The notes under the pieces: model-generated
What the model saw: the letters and a program-made list of their open reading frames with translations, nothing else
Told to the model about the DNA's origin: nothing
Database searches by the model: none
In this document: piece by piece, positions 31,366 to 41,159 of the stretch
Numbering within the stretch: position 1 is the first letter of the stretch
Layout: each line of letters opens with the position of its first letter
Source of the DNA: Candidatus Bacteroides pullicola
GTDB lineage: Bacteria; Bacteroidota; Bacteroidia; Bacteroidales; Bacteroidaceae
Direction: 5' to 3'
DNA length: 41,278 nt
Assembly: GCA_019115825.1 (NCBI GenBank)
Contig: DXCV01000078.1
Coordinates: forward strand, 1-41,278
Program-made: the position numbers and the translations under genes

Positions 31366-32907
31366 TTATGGACGGGCTTCGGGCAGCGTCACGCGGAACA
31401 GTTCGCTGGGTCGGTGTTCGCGCAGGATGATGTCCGTCATTTGGCGCACGATGTCGGGGTGCTGGGCGGCCACGTCGTGGTCCTCGTGGATGTCGGTGGC
31501 GAGGTCATAGAGGCGGGGCGTGCCGCGCACCACCACCAGTTTCCAGTCGCCCATGCGCACACCTATCTGATCCGTCTCGTGGAACTCCCAGTAGAGGAAG
31601 TCATGCTTGGCTTGGCGGTCGTCCTGTCCCAGCAGGGTCGGGGCAAAGGAAATACCGTCGAAGCAGTCGCCTTCCAGCTCCTTGTTGATGTACTTTTTGG
31701 GGAACTTCTTGTCGCCTATCAGCTCGCAGAAGGTGGGCATTACGTCGTAGAAAGCCAGTTGGTGGTCGTTGACCTGCCCGGCGCGGACGTGCCCCGGCCA
31801 CCAGGCTATGAAGGGGACGCGGATGCCGCCCTCGTAACACTGGCGTTTCAGACCACGCAGCTTGCCGTCCCGGCCGAAGAAAGCTGGATCCGCACCGCCC
31901 TCCTCGTGGGGGCCGTTGTCGCTGCTGAAGATGACCAGCGTGTTCTCTGCCAGGCCCTTCTCCTCCAGCTTGGCCAGAATTTCGCCCACGTAAGCATCCA
32001 GTCGCGTAATCATGGCGGCAAACTGGGCATGCGTATGTTCCACCGGGTTGTAGCGCGAGCCTTCGCTGCCGCCCCAGGTCTTGTCGGTGAAGAACTTCTT
32101 CTTGTACCCCTTCAGGATGGAGTCGTTTGGTTGTGCCAGCTCGGCGTGGGGCAGGGTGTAGGTGAGGAAGCCGTAGAACGGTTGTGAGCCGTCCTGCCGG
32201 TCCAGCCATTCCAGGGCCCGCTGGTGGATGAGGTCGGCCGAGTATTGCGTGCGGTTGAAGTAGTCGTCGCCGAACATGGCGTGGCGGATGTTCTCCTCCA
32301 TCACCTCGCGCACAACGGCCGTGTCGCCCATCGAGCGGCTGAAGCGGTTGAGGAAGTTGGGATAATAGAGGTGGGCCTGGAACTGGCAGATGTAGCCGTA
32401 GTACTCGTCTACGCCGCGTTTGTCCGGGGTGGAGGCGGAACCTTCATAACCTCCGGCCCACTTGCCGAACATGCCTGTGGTGTAGCCGTTGCGTTTCATC
32501 ACTTCGGGCAGGATGATGTGTCCGGGGTCGTAAGGCTCTTGGCCGACGATGGCATAGTCCTTGTTTTGTCCGTACATCACCTCGCCCTGCCAGTATTCCT
32601 TGTTGCCGCGGACGTGGCCGTGTCCGGAGTGCTGTCCGGTCATCAGCGAGGCACGCGACGGCGCGCTGACGGGGCTTCCGGCGTATGCCTGGGTGAAGAG
32701 CATTCCCTCCTGGGCCATGCGGTCCAGGTTGGGGGTGTGGATGTATTTCTGCCCGTAGCAGCCCAGGTCGCCGTATCCCATGTCGTCGCACAGGATGAAG
32801 ATGATGTTGGGGTTCGGGTCCTTGTTCTTGTCCGCCGCTTGGGCGCCCGTCGCGCAGGCCGTGGCGAAGAGGCCGGCGCAGAGGAGGGGGAATCGGTTGG
32901 TTTGCAT
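31366..32907 (-). CDS. Secreted serine-type sulfatase (arylsulfatase family)
   Basis: A 513-residue sulfatase. A signal peptide ends near residue 25 (GAQAA). D41 and D42 in FILCDDMGYGD are metal ligands, and S81-A-P-S-R85 is the S-x-P-x-R signature whose serine is converted to formylglycine by an anaerobic maturase. Later motifs are FGKWAGGYEGS, FLTYTLPHAELAQ and FSSDNGPHEEGG. It removes sulfate from a sugar in the periplasm or outside the cell. It lies downstream of susD on the same strand, so it is probably part of the same uptake locus for a sulfated glycan (mucin, glycosaminoglycan or algal; not distinguishable here). No maturase gene is in the window. Confidence 0.93.
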   Translation of the reverse strand: MQTNRFPLLCAGLFATACATGAQAADKNKDPNPNIIFILCDDMGYGDLGCYGQKYIHTPNLDRMAQEGMLFTQAYAGSPVSAPSRASLMTGQHSGHGHVRGNKEYWQGEVMYGQNKDYAIVGQEPYDPGHIILPEVMKRNGYTTGMFGKWAGGYEGSASTPDKRGVDEYYGYICQFQAHLYYPNFLNRFSRSMGDTAVVREVMEENIRHAMFGDDYFNRTQYSADLIHQRALEWLDRQDGSQPFYGFLTYTLPHAELAQPNDSILKGYKKKFFTDKTWGGSEGSRYNPVEHTHAQFAAMITRLDAYVGEILAKLEEKGLAENTLVIFSSDNGPHEEGGADPAFFGRDGKLRGLKRQCYEGGIRVPFIAWWPGHVRAGQVNDHQLAFYDVMPTFCELIGDKKFPKKYINKELEGDCFDGISFAPTLLGQDDRQAKHDFLYWEFHETDQIGVRMGDWKLVVVRGTPRLYDLATDIHEDHDVAAQHPDIVRQMTDIILREHRPSELFRVTLPEARP

Positions 32908-32943
32908 TATCGGTAATTTGTTTTTAGGGTTGTATATGATGAA

Positions 32944-32997
32944 AACAGCCTTAAAGGTAGGGAAAACCTTGTGTAGTCCCTACGCTTCAAGGCTGTT
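32944..32997 (-). terminator. Hairpin terminator after susD
   Basis: Arms AACAGCCTT and AAGGCTGTT, with the inner pair GTAGGGA/TCCCTAC, form a long stem. On the minus strand TTTTCATC follows. It lies between susD and the sulfatase gene, so the latter may be made mostly by read-through. Confidence 0.6.
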
Positions 32998-33035
32998 CTT
33001 CTCAGATATTAACAATCTTTACGGGGCGACAATGG

Positions 33036-34988
33036 TTAGTAGCCCGGATTCTGTGTGATTTCGGGGTTGAGCACAATCTCGTCCGTCGGCACCTGGTAGA
33101 GGTAGTACTTGTCCAGCCAGCCCGCACCTTGCACCACAGGGTCGTTGAAGAGGTACAGGTAGCCTTCGGTCATGCTGCCGTTCGTGCCGTCAGAGTAGCC
33201 GGTCTCGGGGTTGTAGAGGGTGCGGCCCTGGTTTTGGGCGTATTCCTTGGTGACCCAGATGCCCTTGGCCACCTTGTTGATGAACCAGGGCGCCATGCGC
33301 CAGCGGCGGACGTCGTAGTAGCCGAAGCCCTCGCCCAGCAGTTCGATGATGCGTTCGCGGCGCACTTCCCACAACAGGGCGGGCACTTGCACGCCGGTGG
33401 TGTTGCCTTCGGGATAGTAGTAAGGACGGTCGGGGTCGAAGTCATCCGTTATCTGGCTGACGTTCATGCGGGCCACTTCGGCACGGTCGCGCAACTTGTT
33501 GATGGAGCGGTCGGCGGCTGCCTGGTCGAAGCGGCCCAGTTCGGCCATGGCCTCGGCATAGTTCAGCAGCGTTTCCTCAATCTTGAAGATGGGCTTGTCC
33601 GCCACGTTCAACGAACCGGTGTTCAAGTTCTCCTCCCAGTTGTTGTAGAGCTTCCAGAGGTAGTAGCCCGAGCGGCATTGCAGGTAGGCACCGCCTTCGC
33701 CCAGGCGCGGGATTTCGTTCACCAGCGAGGCCGACCAGTTCTGCACGGGCAGGCGCTTCATGCCGATGCCGGGGTTGCTGCGGCTGTAGTTGGCTCCCAT
33801 GATGTCGATGTATTCGCGTTCCACGGGGTTGTCCGTGTAGCCCCAGTCCGCGTTGGGGTTCTCCACGGGGGTGTTGGCACCGCCGGCTTCCACCTTGTAG
33901 GGCGGGATGACGGTGTGGTAGAGGCGCGGGTCGCGGTCGCGGAAGGTGTCATACATGGTCTTGTCGCCGTAGTAGCCGGACTGCGGGTTGTGGATGGGCA
34001 GGCCGTTCTTCATCAGGTAGAGGTCCACGGTGCTTTGGTGTACCTCGACGCTCTGGCTGGAGGTGTGTTCCAGGTAGCATCCGCCTTGCACGGCGTTGAT
34101 GCCGGCCACGTATTCCTTGTAGAGGATGACGCCCGGCACGCCGTTCAGGTCGGCCGTGGTCCACATTTCGCCGTAGCCGGCACCCGGCTGGCCGTCCGTG
34201 CCTGTGTACAGGGTGGGATAGTCGGCCATCAGGTCTTCGGAGACGCGGACGCACTCTTCCAGGTACTTGTCAGCGCCTTCCAGACCGTGATATTTGCGCC
34301 ATGTGCCTTCGCGCAGGGTGAAGCGGGAGAGGGCGGCGCGCACGCAGTCGCGGTCGATGGCGTTGTCACCGTCTTGCGACTCGAAGTCGCCGATGTTCTG
34401 TTCGGCCCATTGCAGGCGTTCCAGCACCTTGTCGGCCACCTCGGTGCGTGCCACGCGCGGGCCGTAGGTCTCTTCGGAGCTTTCCGTCAGCACCTTGTCC
34501 ACCCAAGGGATGTCGCCGAAACGGTCTATCAGCTCCATATACCAGAAGGAGTGGAAGAAGTAGCCCACGGCACGCCAGTGGTCCTTCTCCTCCTGGGTCA
34601 TGTCGGAGGCATCAATGTGGGACAGCATGATGTTGATGCGGCGGATGAAGGAACTGAAGTTCCAGCCGTTGCCGGAGGCCACCAGTCCCACGGTTTGGTA
34701 GGCGAATTGGTTGAAGCCGCTGGACGAGCGGTTATTGAAGTAGTTGGCGTCCACGTCGCCGTCATATTGTCCGCCGGGTCCCCAGCCGTTGCTGCGGGTG
34801 GAGGTGCGTATGGTGGTGTTGGTGAACATCTCGTAGCAGGGCCACATGAAACTTTGGAAGTTGGCATAGGAACTGAAAGCGTTCTCTTCCGTCAGGTCGG
34901 TGATGGGCGTCTTGTCCAGGAAGCTGTCGTTGCATCCCGTCAGTGCCAGGCCCGATACCAACGCCATGCCTATGAATATCTTTTTCAT
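33036..34988 (-). CDS. SusD/RagB-family glycan-binding lipoprotein
   Basis: A 650-residue lipoprotein with the signal MKKIFIGMALVSGLALTGC, so C19 is lipidated and the protein faces the cell surface. SusD features: NDSFLDKTPITDLTEENAF at the N-terminus, the helical TPR-like core (HWRAVGYFFHSFWYMELIDRFGDIPWVDK) shown here in two parts around FFHSF, the C-terminal blocks YAEAMAELGRFDQAAADRSI and LLWEVRRERIIELLGEGFGY. SusD proteins close over the SusC barrel and capture oligosaccharides. It follows susC by 27 bp in one operon. The partner susC is frameshifted here, so function may be lost or restored by the intact allele in other cells. Confidence 0.94.
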   Translation of the reverse strand: MKKIFIGMALVSGLALTGCNDSFLDKTPITDLTEENAFSSYANFQSFMWPCYEMFTNTTIRTSTRSNGWGPGGQYDGDVDANYFNNRSSSGFNQFAYQTVGLVASGNGWNFSSFIRRINIMLSHIDASDMTQEEKDHWRAVGYFFHSFWYMELIDRFGDIPWVDKVLTESSEETYGPRVARTEVADKVLERLQWAEQNIGDFESQDGDNAIDRDCVRAALSRFTLREGTWRKYHGLEGADKYLEECVRVSEDLMADYPTLYTGTDGQPGAGYGEMWTTADLNGVPGVILYKEYVAGINAVQGGCYLEHTSSQSVEVHQSTVDLYLMKNGLPIHNPQSGYYGDKTMYDTFRDRDPRLYHTVIPPYKVEAGGANTPVENPNADWGYTDNPVEREYIDIMGANYSRSNPGIGMKRLPVQNWSASLVNEIPRLGEGGAYLQCRSGYYLWKLYNNWEENLNTGSLNVADKPIFKIEETLLNYAEAMAELGRFDQAAADRSINKLRDRAEVARMNVSQITDDFDPDRPYYYPEGNTTGVQVPALLWEVRRERIIELLGEGFGYYDVRRWRMAPWFINKVAKGIWVTKEYAQNQGRTLYNPETGYSDGTNGSMTEGYLYLFNDPVVQGAGWLDKYYLYQVPTDEIVLNPEITQNPGY

Positions 34989-35015
34989 AATCAGTCTTTG
35001 TTGTTTTGGTTAATA

Positions 35016-38000
35016 TTATAAGGAGAGATTCACGCCGAATGACACCGTGCGGAAGGCCGGGTAGTTCCACGACAGCGTTTCGGGGTCGATACCCTTGGGC
35101 AGCGAGCTGAACGTGGCCAGGTTCTCGATGCTGACGAACAGCTTCAGTTGCGACAGCGTGAGTTTCCGGATGAGGTGTTTCGGGAAAGAGTAGGACAACG
35201 TCACGTTCTTGATGCGCAGGTAGGAGGCATCGGACAGGTAGCGGTCGGATTGGCGGTAGTTGGAGCCCATGTTGCCGTAGCTGTCATAGATGCGCGGATA
35301 CTCGGCACCGGGATTGGCGCAGGTGTAGTCGCCGTTGGCGGCATCTACCGGACGCCAGTAGTTGTCCAGCCCCTCGTACAGCGGCAGGAAGGTATAGTCG
35401 CCGTACATCGGGAAAGTCAGCACGTTGGCCAGCCAGTAGTCGCGCTTGCCGGTGCCTTGCAGGAAGACGCTGAGGTCGAAGCCCTCGTAGCTGACGCCCA
35501 GGTTGATGCCGTAGAGGTAGCGGGGCAGATGGTTGCCGATGACCTGGCGGTCGCCGGGATTGTCCAGCGTGCCGTCGCCGGCGGTGATGAGGTTGGTGCC
35601 CTGCTCGTCGTCGCGCAGGTTCTTGAACTTGACGTCGCCCGGACGCACGGCAGTGCCGTTGATGTCCGTCACGCCGTCCTTCAGTTGCCAGCTCTGTGTG
35701 TCTACAAAGTCGTCCACGGTGTAGAAGCCGTCGTAGACGTAACCCCAGATTTCACCCAGTTCCTGGCCTTCGTAGAAGTTGGACAGGAGCTTGGACTCGT
35801 TGCTGTCATACTTGGTGATGACGCTCTTTGAGTCGGAGAGGTTGAAGCCCACGTTGTAGCCCCACTTGCCGATGTGGTCGCGCCAGTTGAGGTTGATTTC
35901 CCAACCACGGGTGCGCATGTCGGCCGTGTTTTGGTAAGGAGCCGACGCGCCTACCACGGCGGGCAGCTGCATGCCCGGTGCCAACATGCCTTTCGTGTCC
36001 TTCTGGTACCATTCGAAGAGACCGGACAGACGGCTGTTGAACAAGGCGAAGTCCACGCCGATGTTGGTCGTGCCCACCTTCTCCCACGTGAACGACGTGC
36101 TGACCAGCGAGGGCAGCGAGGTGACGGCGGCCACCAACCACGTTGCTGTTCGTCAGCCAGCCGGTGTAGTTATTGTTGATGGTCATCGACGGGATGTAGG
36201 CATATTCCACGATGTTCTGGTTGCCTATCTGACCGTAGGAGCCGCGGATCTTCAGTTGGTTCAGCCAACTGCGGGTGTTTTCCATGAACTTCTCTTCCGT
36301 GATGTTCCAGCCGACGGATACGGAGGGGAAGAAACCGAAGCGGTTGTCCTTGGGGAAGCGCGACGAGCCGTCGTAGCGGCCGTTCACCTCCAGCAGGTAC
36401 TTGTCCTTGTAGTTGTAGTTGACGCGGAAGAACCCGCCGCGCACGGCGTACTCCGTGTAGTAGTCATTGGACGTCAACCGGCCCGTGCCGCCTCCCAGCG
36501 AAGGTACCTCGATGACGGCCTGGTTGTAGGAATAGTTGTCCACTGTCTCCTTGTAGCTGGACTCTTGGTTGAAGCCGGCCATGACCTTGAAGTGGTGGTC
36601 CGTGCCCAGGTCGAAGCCGTAGGTGGCGTAGGCGTTGATGGCGTTGTAGTTGGTGAACTGCTTGTACTTGCGCAGGTAGTCGTTCGTGGGCGAGGTGTTG
36701 GCGCCGCCCTGGATGGTGGTGAAGGTCACGCTGCTTGTGTAGTAATGGTAGTCGTACATGTTCTTGTCGAACGTGTATTCAAAGGCCACTTCCAGCCCCT
36801 TCAGCGGCTTCAGGATGGACTTCAGGAAGATGCGCGGGTTGTCGTAGTTGTTGCGCGAGGGCTGGGCGTTGAGCACCTGGTTCTTCGGGGTGAAGAAGGG
36901 CAGGTTGTCATCGCCGCCCACGCCGTAGCCTGCGGGCATGTTGCCTTCCGGGTAATAGGAACCGAGTCGGAGGCTGTAGATGCCGCCTGCAGCCGATTCT
37001 GGATTGGTGCTCTTGCTGTGCGCATAGCTCAGGGTGGCTTCCTGCGTGAACCACGGCGTGATGTCGGCCGAGATGAACGAGTTGACGTTCAGGCGGCGGT
37101 AGGTGTCCTTGTTGCCGATGAGGACGCCGTCGTTGTTGGTGAAGCCGCCGGACAGGCGGAAGCGCAGGCGTTCCGTGCCGCCGCTGACGGATAGGTTGTG
37201 CGTTTGCTGGAAGCCGGTTTCAAGCATATTCTTGATAAGGTCTTTCTCGTTGAGGTAGTAGAGGGCGCCGTTGTCGTCACGGAAGATGCCGTCGCCTTGC
37301 GTGGGCACGGACGAGGGGTCTTGCTGGTATTGTTGCAACAGTTCCCGCCAGCGCGTCACGCTGGGCGAGCCCAGCGACCAGTAGTCATCGCGGCCCGTGT
37401 CCTGGTAGGCTTGCAGGAAGGTGTCCAGCGATGCCTGCTTGGGCAGGTTGATGGCATTGGTGAAGGCCAGGTTGTTGTTGTAGTTCAACTGGAAGCGTGT
37501 GGCGCCCTGGGGACGCTTGGTGGTCACCAGAATGACGCCGCCCGCAGCGCGTGCTCCGTAGATGGCGGAACTGGCTGCGTCCTTCAGGACGGTGATGGAC
37601 TCGATATCGTCCGGGTTCACCAGGTCGATGTCGCCCTCCACGTTGTCAATCAGGATGAGCGGGGCTACCGTAGCACCATAGCTGCCGTCGCTGTTCTGGA
37701 TACCCAGCGAGTAGGCACCGCGGATCTGGAAGGATTTCGAGGCTGTGGGGCCGTTGCCGCCGCTGCTCACCAGCAGGCCGGGCACGGCGCCTTGCAGGGC
37801 GTCCGAGGCTTTCGCCAGCGGGCGGTCGCCCAGCACCTCATCCATCTTCACGGTGGTGACAGCACCGGTCAAGTTGGCCTTCTTCTGCGTGCCGAAGCCC
37901 ACGACTACTACTTCGTCCAACTGCTGGGTGTCCTCCTTGAGGGTGACGTTCAGCGGCTGGCCGTTCCACGTGACGGTCTGCTTGATGTAACCGATGTAAC

Positions 38001-38262
38001 TGATTTCCAACACAGCACCCGGACGGACGTCGGCGATGCTGAACTGACCGTCGAGGTCGGTAATCATGCCTTGGGTGCTGCCTTTTACTACAACGGAGGC
38101 GCCGATGATGGGTTCTCCGTTAGTGTCTTTCACTACGCCTCGGCACTCACCGCTTTGCTGTACGATGCGGGTGTCCGGAGTGGCGGGCGTTGCCTGTAAC
38201 AGGCCTGCAGGGAGCAGGGATAGCAAGAGTATTATGCTTGCCCTTCTGATTCTTTTCTGCAT
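35016..38262 (-). pseudogene. SusC-family TonB-dependent transporter, split by a frameshift
   Basis: The N-terminal part (from the ATG at 38262, MQKRIRRASIILLLSLLPAG) has a signal peptide, a carboxypeptidase-regulatory-like domain (GVVKDTNGEPIIGASVVV), a TonB-box region (LDEVVVVGFGTQKK) and the plug. It loses frame after TNSNVV near 36140. The C-terminal part resumes as AAVTSLPSLVSTSFTWEKVG and runs to the final barrel strand ending FGVNLSL at 35016. At the break the plus strand reads ACCAACCA (36133-36140), a 4-bp tandem duplication; removing four bases joins the halves into one frame of 1080 residues, a normal SusC length. Both parts are otherwise undamaged, so this is either a recent mutation or a sequencing error. 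The longer start at 38325 is unlikely. Confidence 0.88.
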
Positions 38263-38360
38263 AAGTTGCGCATTTTGATGGTAAATAAAAAGGTTATAAG
38301 GTCTCATTGGAAAGAAACCCGTCACAGAGAGCGTCGGGATTTCTCTTTGGGGACTTTCCG

Positions 38361-38391
38361 CAAATGTAGGGAAAGTTCAGCATATTTGCAA
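38361..38391 (-). promoter_or_regulatory. Promoter of the susC-susD operon
   Basis: On the minus strand TTG (38391-38389), a 20-nt spacer and TACATTTG (38368-38361) match the Bacteroidota pattern. The leader would be about 90 nt. No regulator gene (hybrid two-component, SARP or ECF/anti-sigma) is adjacent. Confidence 0.55.
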
Positions 38392-38452
38392 GATTTTAAG
38401 TGAAAAGATTCGCCTTTCCTACAAAAAGTGTTTCGTTTTGAGGCGGATTGCG

Positions 38453-38460
38453 TATCTTTG
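38453..38460 (+). promoter_or_regulatory. -7 box of the ComF-like gene
   Basis: TATCTTTG matches TAnnTTTG exactly, 49 nt before the ATG at 38509. The -33 element is weak. It diverges from the susC promoter. Confidence 0.5.
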
Positions 38461-38508
38461 TGCAGAACATTGACCGTTGCAAAGCTTGGTAAATAGTATA
38501 ATTATATA

Positions 38509-39213
38509 ATGTGGAAAACCTGCAAGCTCTGGTTCAGCTCCCTGGCCCGCCTGTTCGTGCCGAGGCGTTGCGTGGTGTGCGGTGTCCCTTTGGATGATGC
38601 CGAGGAGGTGCTGTGCCTGGAGTGTGACGTCGCTTTGCCCCGCACCGGCTATCACCTGCGGGCGGACAATCCCGTGGAGCAGCGTTTTTGGGGGCGGTTC
38701 CCATTGGTGCGTGCCACCTCTTACTTCCGCTATCACAAGGGTGGGGATTACCGGCGCATCTTGTTTCAACTGAAGTACGGGAACCGCAAGGATTATGCCC
38801 GGGCGATGGGACGGCGGATGGCGGCGGATCTTTCCCGGTCGGGCTTCTTCGAGGGGGTGGATGTGCTGCTGCCCGTGCCCTTGCATCCCGACAAGGAGCG
38901 GCGCAGAGGATATAACCAGAGTGCGTGTCTGGCGCAGGGGGTGTCGGACGTGACGGGCATCCCGGTGTCGGTGGGGAACGTGCAACGCTGGAAGTTCACG
39001 GAGACGCAGACTCGCAAGTCGTCCTATCAGCGTTGGGGTAATGTGGACGGGGCCTTTGTGGCGGTGGATGTGGCAGCCTTTGCCGGGCAGCATGTGCTGC
39101 TGCTGGATGATGTGCTGACTACGGGAGCCACCCTCACGGCCTGTGCCGATGCGTTGGCCGGCGTAGAGGGAGTGCGCTTCAGCGTGCTGACGCTGGCGGT
39201 GGCGGAGGATTGA
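38509..39213 (+). CDS. ComF-family phosphoribosyltransferase-like protein
   Basis: A 234-residue protein. An N-terminal zinc-finger-like part (RRCVVCGVPL and VLCLECDVAL, two CxxC pairs) precedes a phosphoribosyltransferase fold with VDVLLPVPLHPDKERRRGYN and the PRPP loop VLLLDDVLTTGAT. This is the ComF/GntX arrangement. In naturally competent bacteria ComF helps handle incoming single-stranded DNA; in most others the role is unclear. It is a single-gene unit ending at the terminator at 39229-39252. Confidence 0.9.
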   Translation: MWKTCKLWFSSLARLFVPRRCVVCGVPLDDAEEVLCLECDVALPRTGYHLRADNPVEQRFWGRFPLVRATSYFRYHKGGDYRRILFQLKYGNRKDYARAMGRRMAADLSRSGFFEGVDVLLPVPLHPDKERRRGYNQSACLAQGVSDVTGIPVSVGNVQRWKFTETQTRKSSYQRWGNVDGAFVAVDVAAFAGQHVLLLDDVLTTGATLTACADALAGVEGVRFSVLTLAVAED

Positions 39214-39228
39214 AGGTGGGCAAAAAAA

Positions 39229-39252
39229 AGAGGAACACGGTGGCGTTCCTCT
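39229..39252. terminator. Bidirectional terminator between the ComF-like gene and tRNA-Asn
   Basis: AGAGGAAC (39229-39236) pairs with GTTCCTCT (39245-39252). On the minus strand eight T follow directly, an excellent intrinsic terminator for the tRNA. On the plus strand CTGCTTTCTTTG follows, a weaker T-rich run for the ComF-like gene. Confidence 0.8.
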
Positions 39253-39264
39253 CTGCTTTCTTTG

Positions 39265-39338
39265 CTCTTCGTCTTGGACTTGAACCAAGGACCCTCTGAT
39301 TAACAGTCAGATGCTCTAACCGACTGAGCTAACGAAGA
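39265..39338 (-). tRNA. tRNA-Asn (anticodon GTT)
   Basis: Read on the minus strand, TCTTCGT (39338-39332) pairs with ACGAAGA at the 3' end. The D-arm is GCTC...GAGC, the anticodon arm is TCTGA-CTGTTAA-TCAGA with GTT in the loop, and the T-arm is CTTGG-TTCAAGT-CCAAG. The discriminator base is G, as expected for asparagine. The gene has 74 bases and CCA is not encoded. A -7 box TACTTTTG lies at 39371-39364 on the same strand. Confidence 0.96.
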
Positions 39339-39363
39339 GTGTTGTTTTTTCTCAAATGCGGTG

Positions 39364-39371
39364 CAAAAGTA
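39364..39371 (-). promoter_or_regulatory. -7 box of the tRNA-Asn gene
   Basis: On the minus strand TACTTTTG matches TAnnTTTG, with a start expected near 39355, about 17 nt before the mature 5' end. Confidence 0.5.
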
Positions 39372-39394
39372 GTGGTATATTTTGAATTATGCAA

Positions 39395-39402
39395 TATCTT
39401 TG
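39395..39402 (+). promoter_or_regulatory. -7 box of the S41 protease gene
   Basis: TATCTTTG matches TAnnTTTG, 60 nt before the ATG at 39462. It lies within the upstream extension of the reading frame, which argues for the later start. Confidence 0.5.
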
Positions 39403-39461
39403 CAGAAAATTTGCTCCGAAAGGGCAAAAAAAGTGATTTTTCATCTAAAACGACGTATAAA

Positions 39462-41159
39462 ATGAGACGATTTCTGAAATTACGCTGGCTTTTGCCCCTG
39501 TTTTTTGGGGTAAGCCTCATTGCCCTCTGGGGATTCGCAAGCGGTGACAACCGGAGTTTCCAGATGGCCAAGAACCTGGATATTTTCAACTCCATTGTGA
39601 AGGAGCTGGATTTGTTCTACGTGGACACCATCGACCCCAACAAGACTGTCCGCGAGGGCATCGACGCCATGCTCTATTCGCTGGACCCCTATACCGTATA
39701 TTATCCCGAGGACGACCAGGACGAACTGGAGCAGATGCTGAAGAACAGCTACGGCGGCATCGGCTCCGTCATCATGTGGAATCCGGACTTGAAACGCTCC
39801 GTCATCTCCGAGCCCTACGAGGGAATGCCTGCCGCCGAGGTGGGCCTGAAGCCCGGCGACATCCTGCTGGAGATTGACGGCCAGGACCTGATGGGCAAGG
39901 ACAACCAGGAGGTCAGCGAGATGTTGCGCGGACAGGTGGGCACCAGCTTCAAGCTGAAGGTGCAACGCCCCGGCACGAAGAAGCCCCTGGAGTTTGACAT
40001 CGTGCGCCGCTCCATTGAGCTGCCCATTATACCTTATTATACTATGCGCCCGGACAGCATCGGCTACATCAACCTCACAACTTTCTCCGGCAATCCCTCG
40101 CAGATGTTCAAGGAGGCCTTCCTCGACCTGAAGCGGCAGGGCATCAAGGCGCTGGTCATCGACCTGCGCAACAATGGCGGCGGCCTGCTGGACGAGGCGG
40201 TGGACATCGCCAACTTTTTCCTGCCCCGGGGCGAAACATTGGTCACGACGAAAGGGCGCTTGAAGCAGGCCGACAATGTCTACAAGACCCTCCGCGAGCC
40301 GATTGACCCGGACATCCCTCTCGCTGTGCTGGTGAACAGTGTCACGGCTTCGGCTTCCGAGATTCTGGCCGGTTCGCTCCAAGACCTCGACCGCGCCGTG
40401 CTGGTGGGCACACGCACCTTCGGCAAGGGACTGGTGCAGACCACGCGCACCCTGCCCTACGGCGGCATGATGAAGGTCACCACCTCCAAGTATTACATCC
40501 CCAGCGGCCGTTGCGTGCAGGCCATTGACTATGCCCACCGCAACGCGGACGGCAGCGTGGGCCGTATCCCGGACAGCCTGACCACAGAGTTCAAGACCCG
40601 CGCGGGCCGCATCGTGCGCGACGGGGGTGGCGTGACGCCGGACGTGGAGGTGAAGGCCGAGAAACTGCCCAACATCCTGTTCTACCTGGTGAACGAGAAC
40701 CTTGTCTTCGACTATGCCACGGACTATTGCCTGAAGCACGACCGTATTGCCGCGCCTGAACAGTTCGAGGTGACGGACGCCGACTATGCCGAGTTCAAGG
40801 AGAAGGTGAAAGCCGCCGACTTCAAGTATGACCAGCAGACGGAGAAGATGTTGAAGAGCCTGAAAGAGATGGCCAAGTTCGAGGGTTACCTGGACGGTGC
40901 TTCCGCCGAGTTCGACGCGCTGGAGAAGAAGCTGCAGCACAACCTGGACCGCGACTTAGACCATTTCTCCAAGGAAATCAAGGGCTTGCTGGCCATCGAA
41001 ATCATCAAGCGTTACTACTACCAGCGGGGCAGCATCATCCAGCAACTGAAAGACGACCCCGACCTGAAGGAAGCCGTGAAGGTGCTGAACGACCCCGCGG
41101 CCTACCGGAAGATGCTGAGCGCGCCGGCCGCCGACGAACAGCGGACGGACAGTATATAA
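39462..41159 (+). CDS. S41-family C-terminal processing protease (CtpA/Prc type)
   Basis: From the ATG at 39462 (MRRFLKLRWLLPLFFGVSLI) the protein has 565 residues. It starts with a signal anchor (about residues 8-26), followed by a helical N-terminal part, a PDZ domain (about 90-178, with GGIGSVIMW and AAEVGLKPGDILLEIDG) and the tail-specific protease domain (IGYINLTTFSG, ALVIDLRNNGGGLLDEAVDI). The catalytic dyad is S297 in TASASE and K322 in FGKG, 25 residues apart as in Prc. The C-terminal 180 residues are charged and helical, probably for substrate or partner binding. It acts in the periplasm on selected proteins. The frame is open back to 39339, but that part holds the promoter. Confidence 0.95.
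   Translation: MRRFLKLRWLLPLFFGVSLIALWGFASGDNRSFQMAKNLDIFNSIVKELDLFYVDTIDPNKTVREGIDAMLYSLDPYTVYYPEDDQDELEQMLKNSYGGIGSVIMWNPDLKRSVISEPYEGMPAAEVGLKPGDILLEIDGQDLMGKDNQEVSEMLRGQVGTSFKLKVQRPGTKKPLEFDIVRRSIELPIIPYYTMRPDSIGYINLTTFSGNPSQMFKEAFLDLKRQGIKALVIDLRNNGGGLLDEAVDIANFFLPRGETLVTTKGRLKQADNVYKTLREPIDPDIPLAVLVNSVTASASEILAGSLQDLDRAVLVGTRTFGKGLVQTTRTLPYGGMMKVTTSKYYIPSGRCVQAIDYAHRNADGSVGRIPDSLTTEFKTRAGRIVRDGGGVTPDVEVKAEKLPNILFYLVNENLVFDYATDYCLKHDRIAAPEQFEVTDADYAEFKEKVKAADFKYDQQTEKMLKSLKEMAKFEGYLDGASAEFDALEKKLQHNLDRDLDHFSKEIKGLLAIEIIKRYYYQRGSIIQQLKDDPDLKEAVKVLNDPAAYRKMLSAPAADEQRTDSI

Noticed and set aside
35806..36137. Two separate overlapping proteins or a programmed frameshift in susC
   Set aside because: The tail of the upstream frame (GGRRHLAALAGQH) is not protein-like for the family, there is no slippery heptamer, and the 4-bp duplication explains the break fully.
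39265..39338. tRNA-Asn as an integration site of a mobile element
   Set aside because: No integrase gene, no repeat of the tRNA 3' end and no composition shift are visible on either side.
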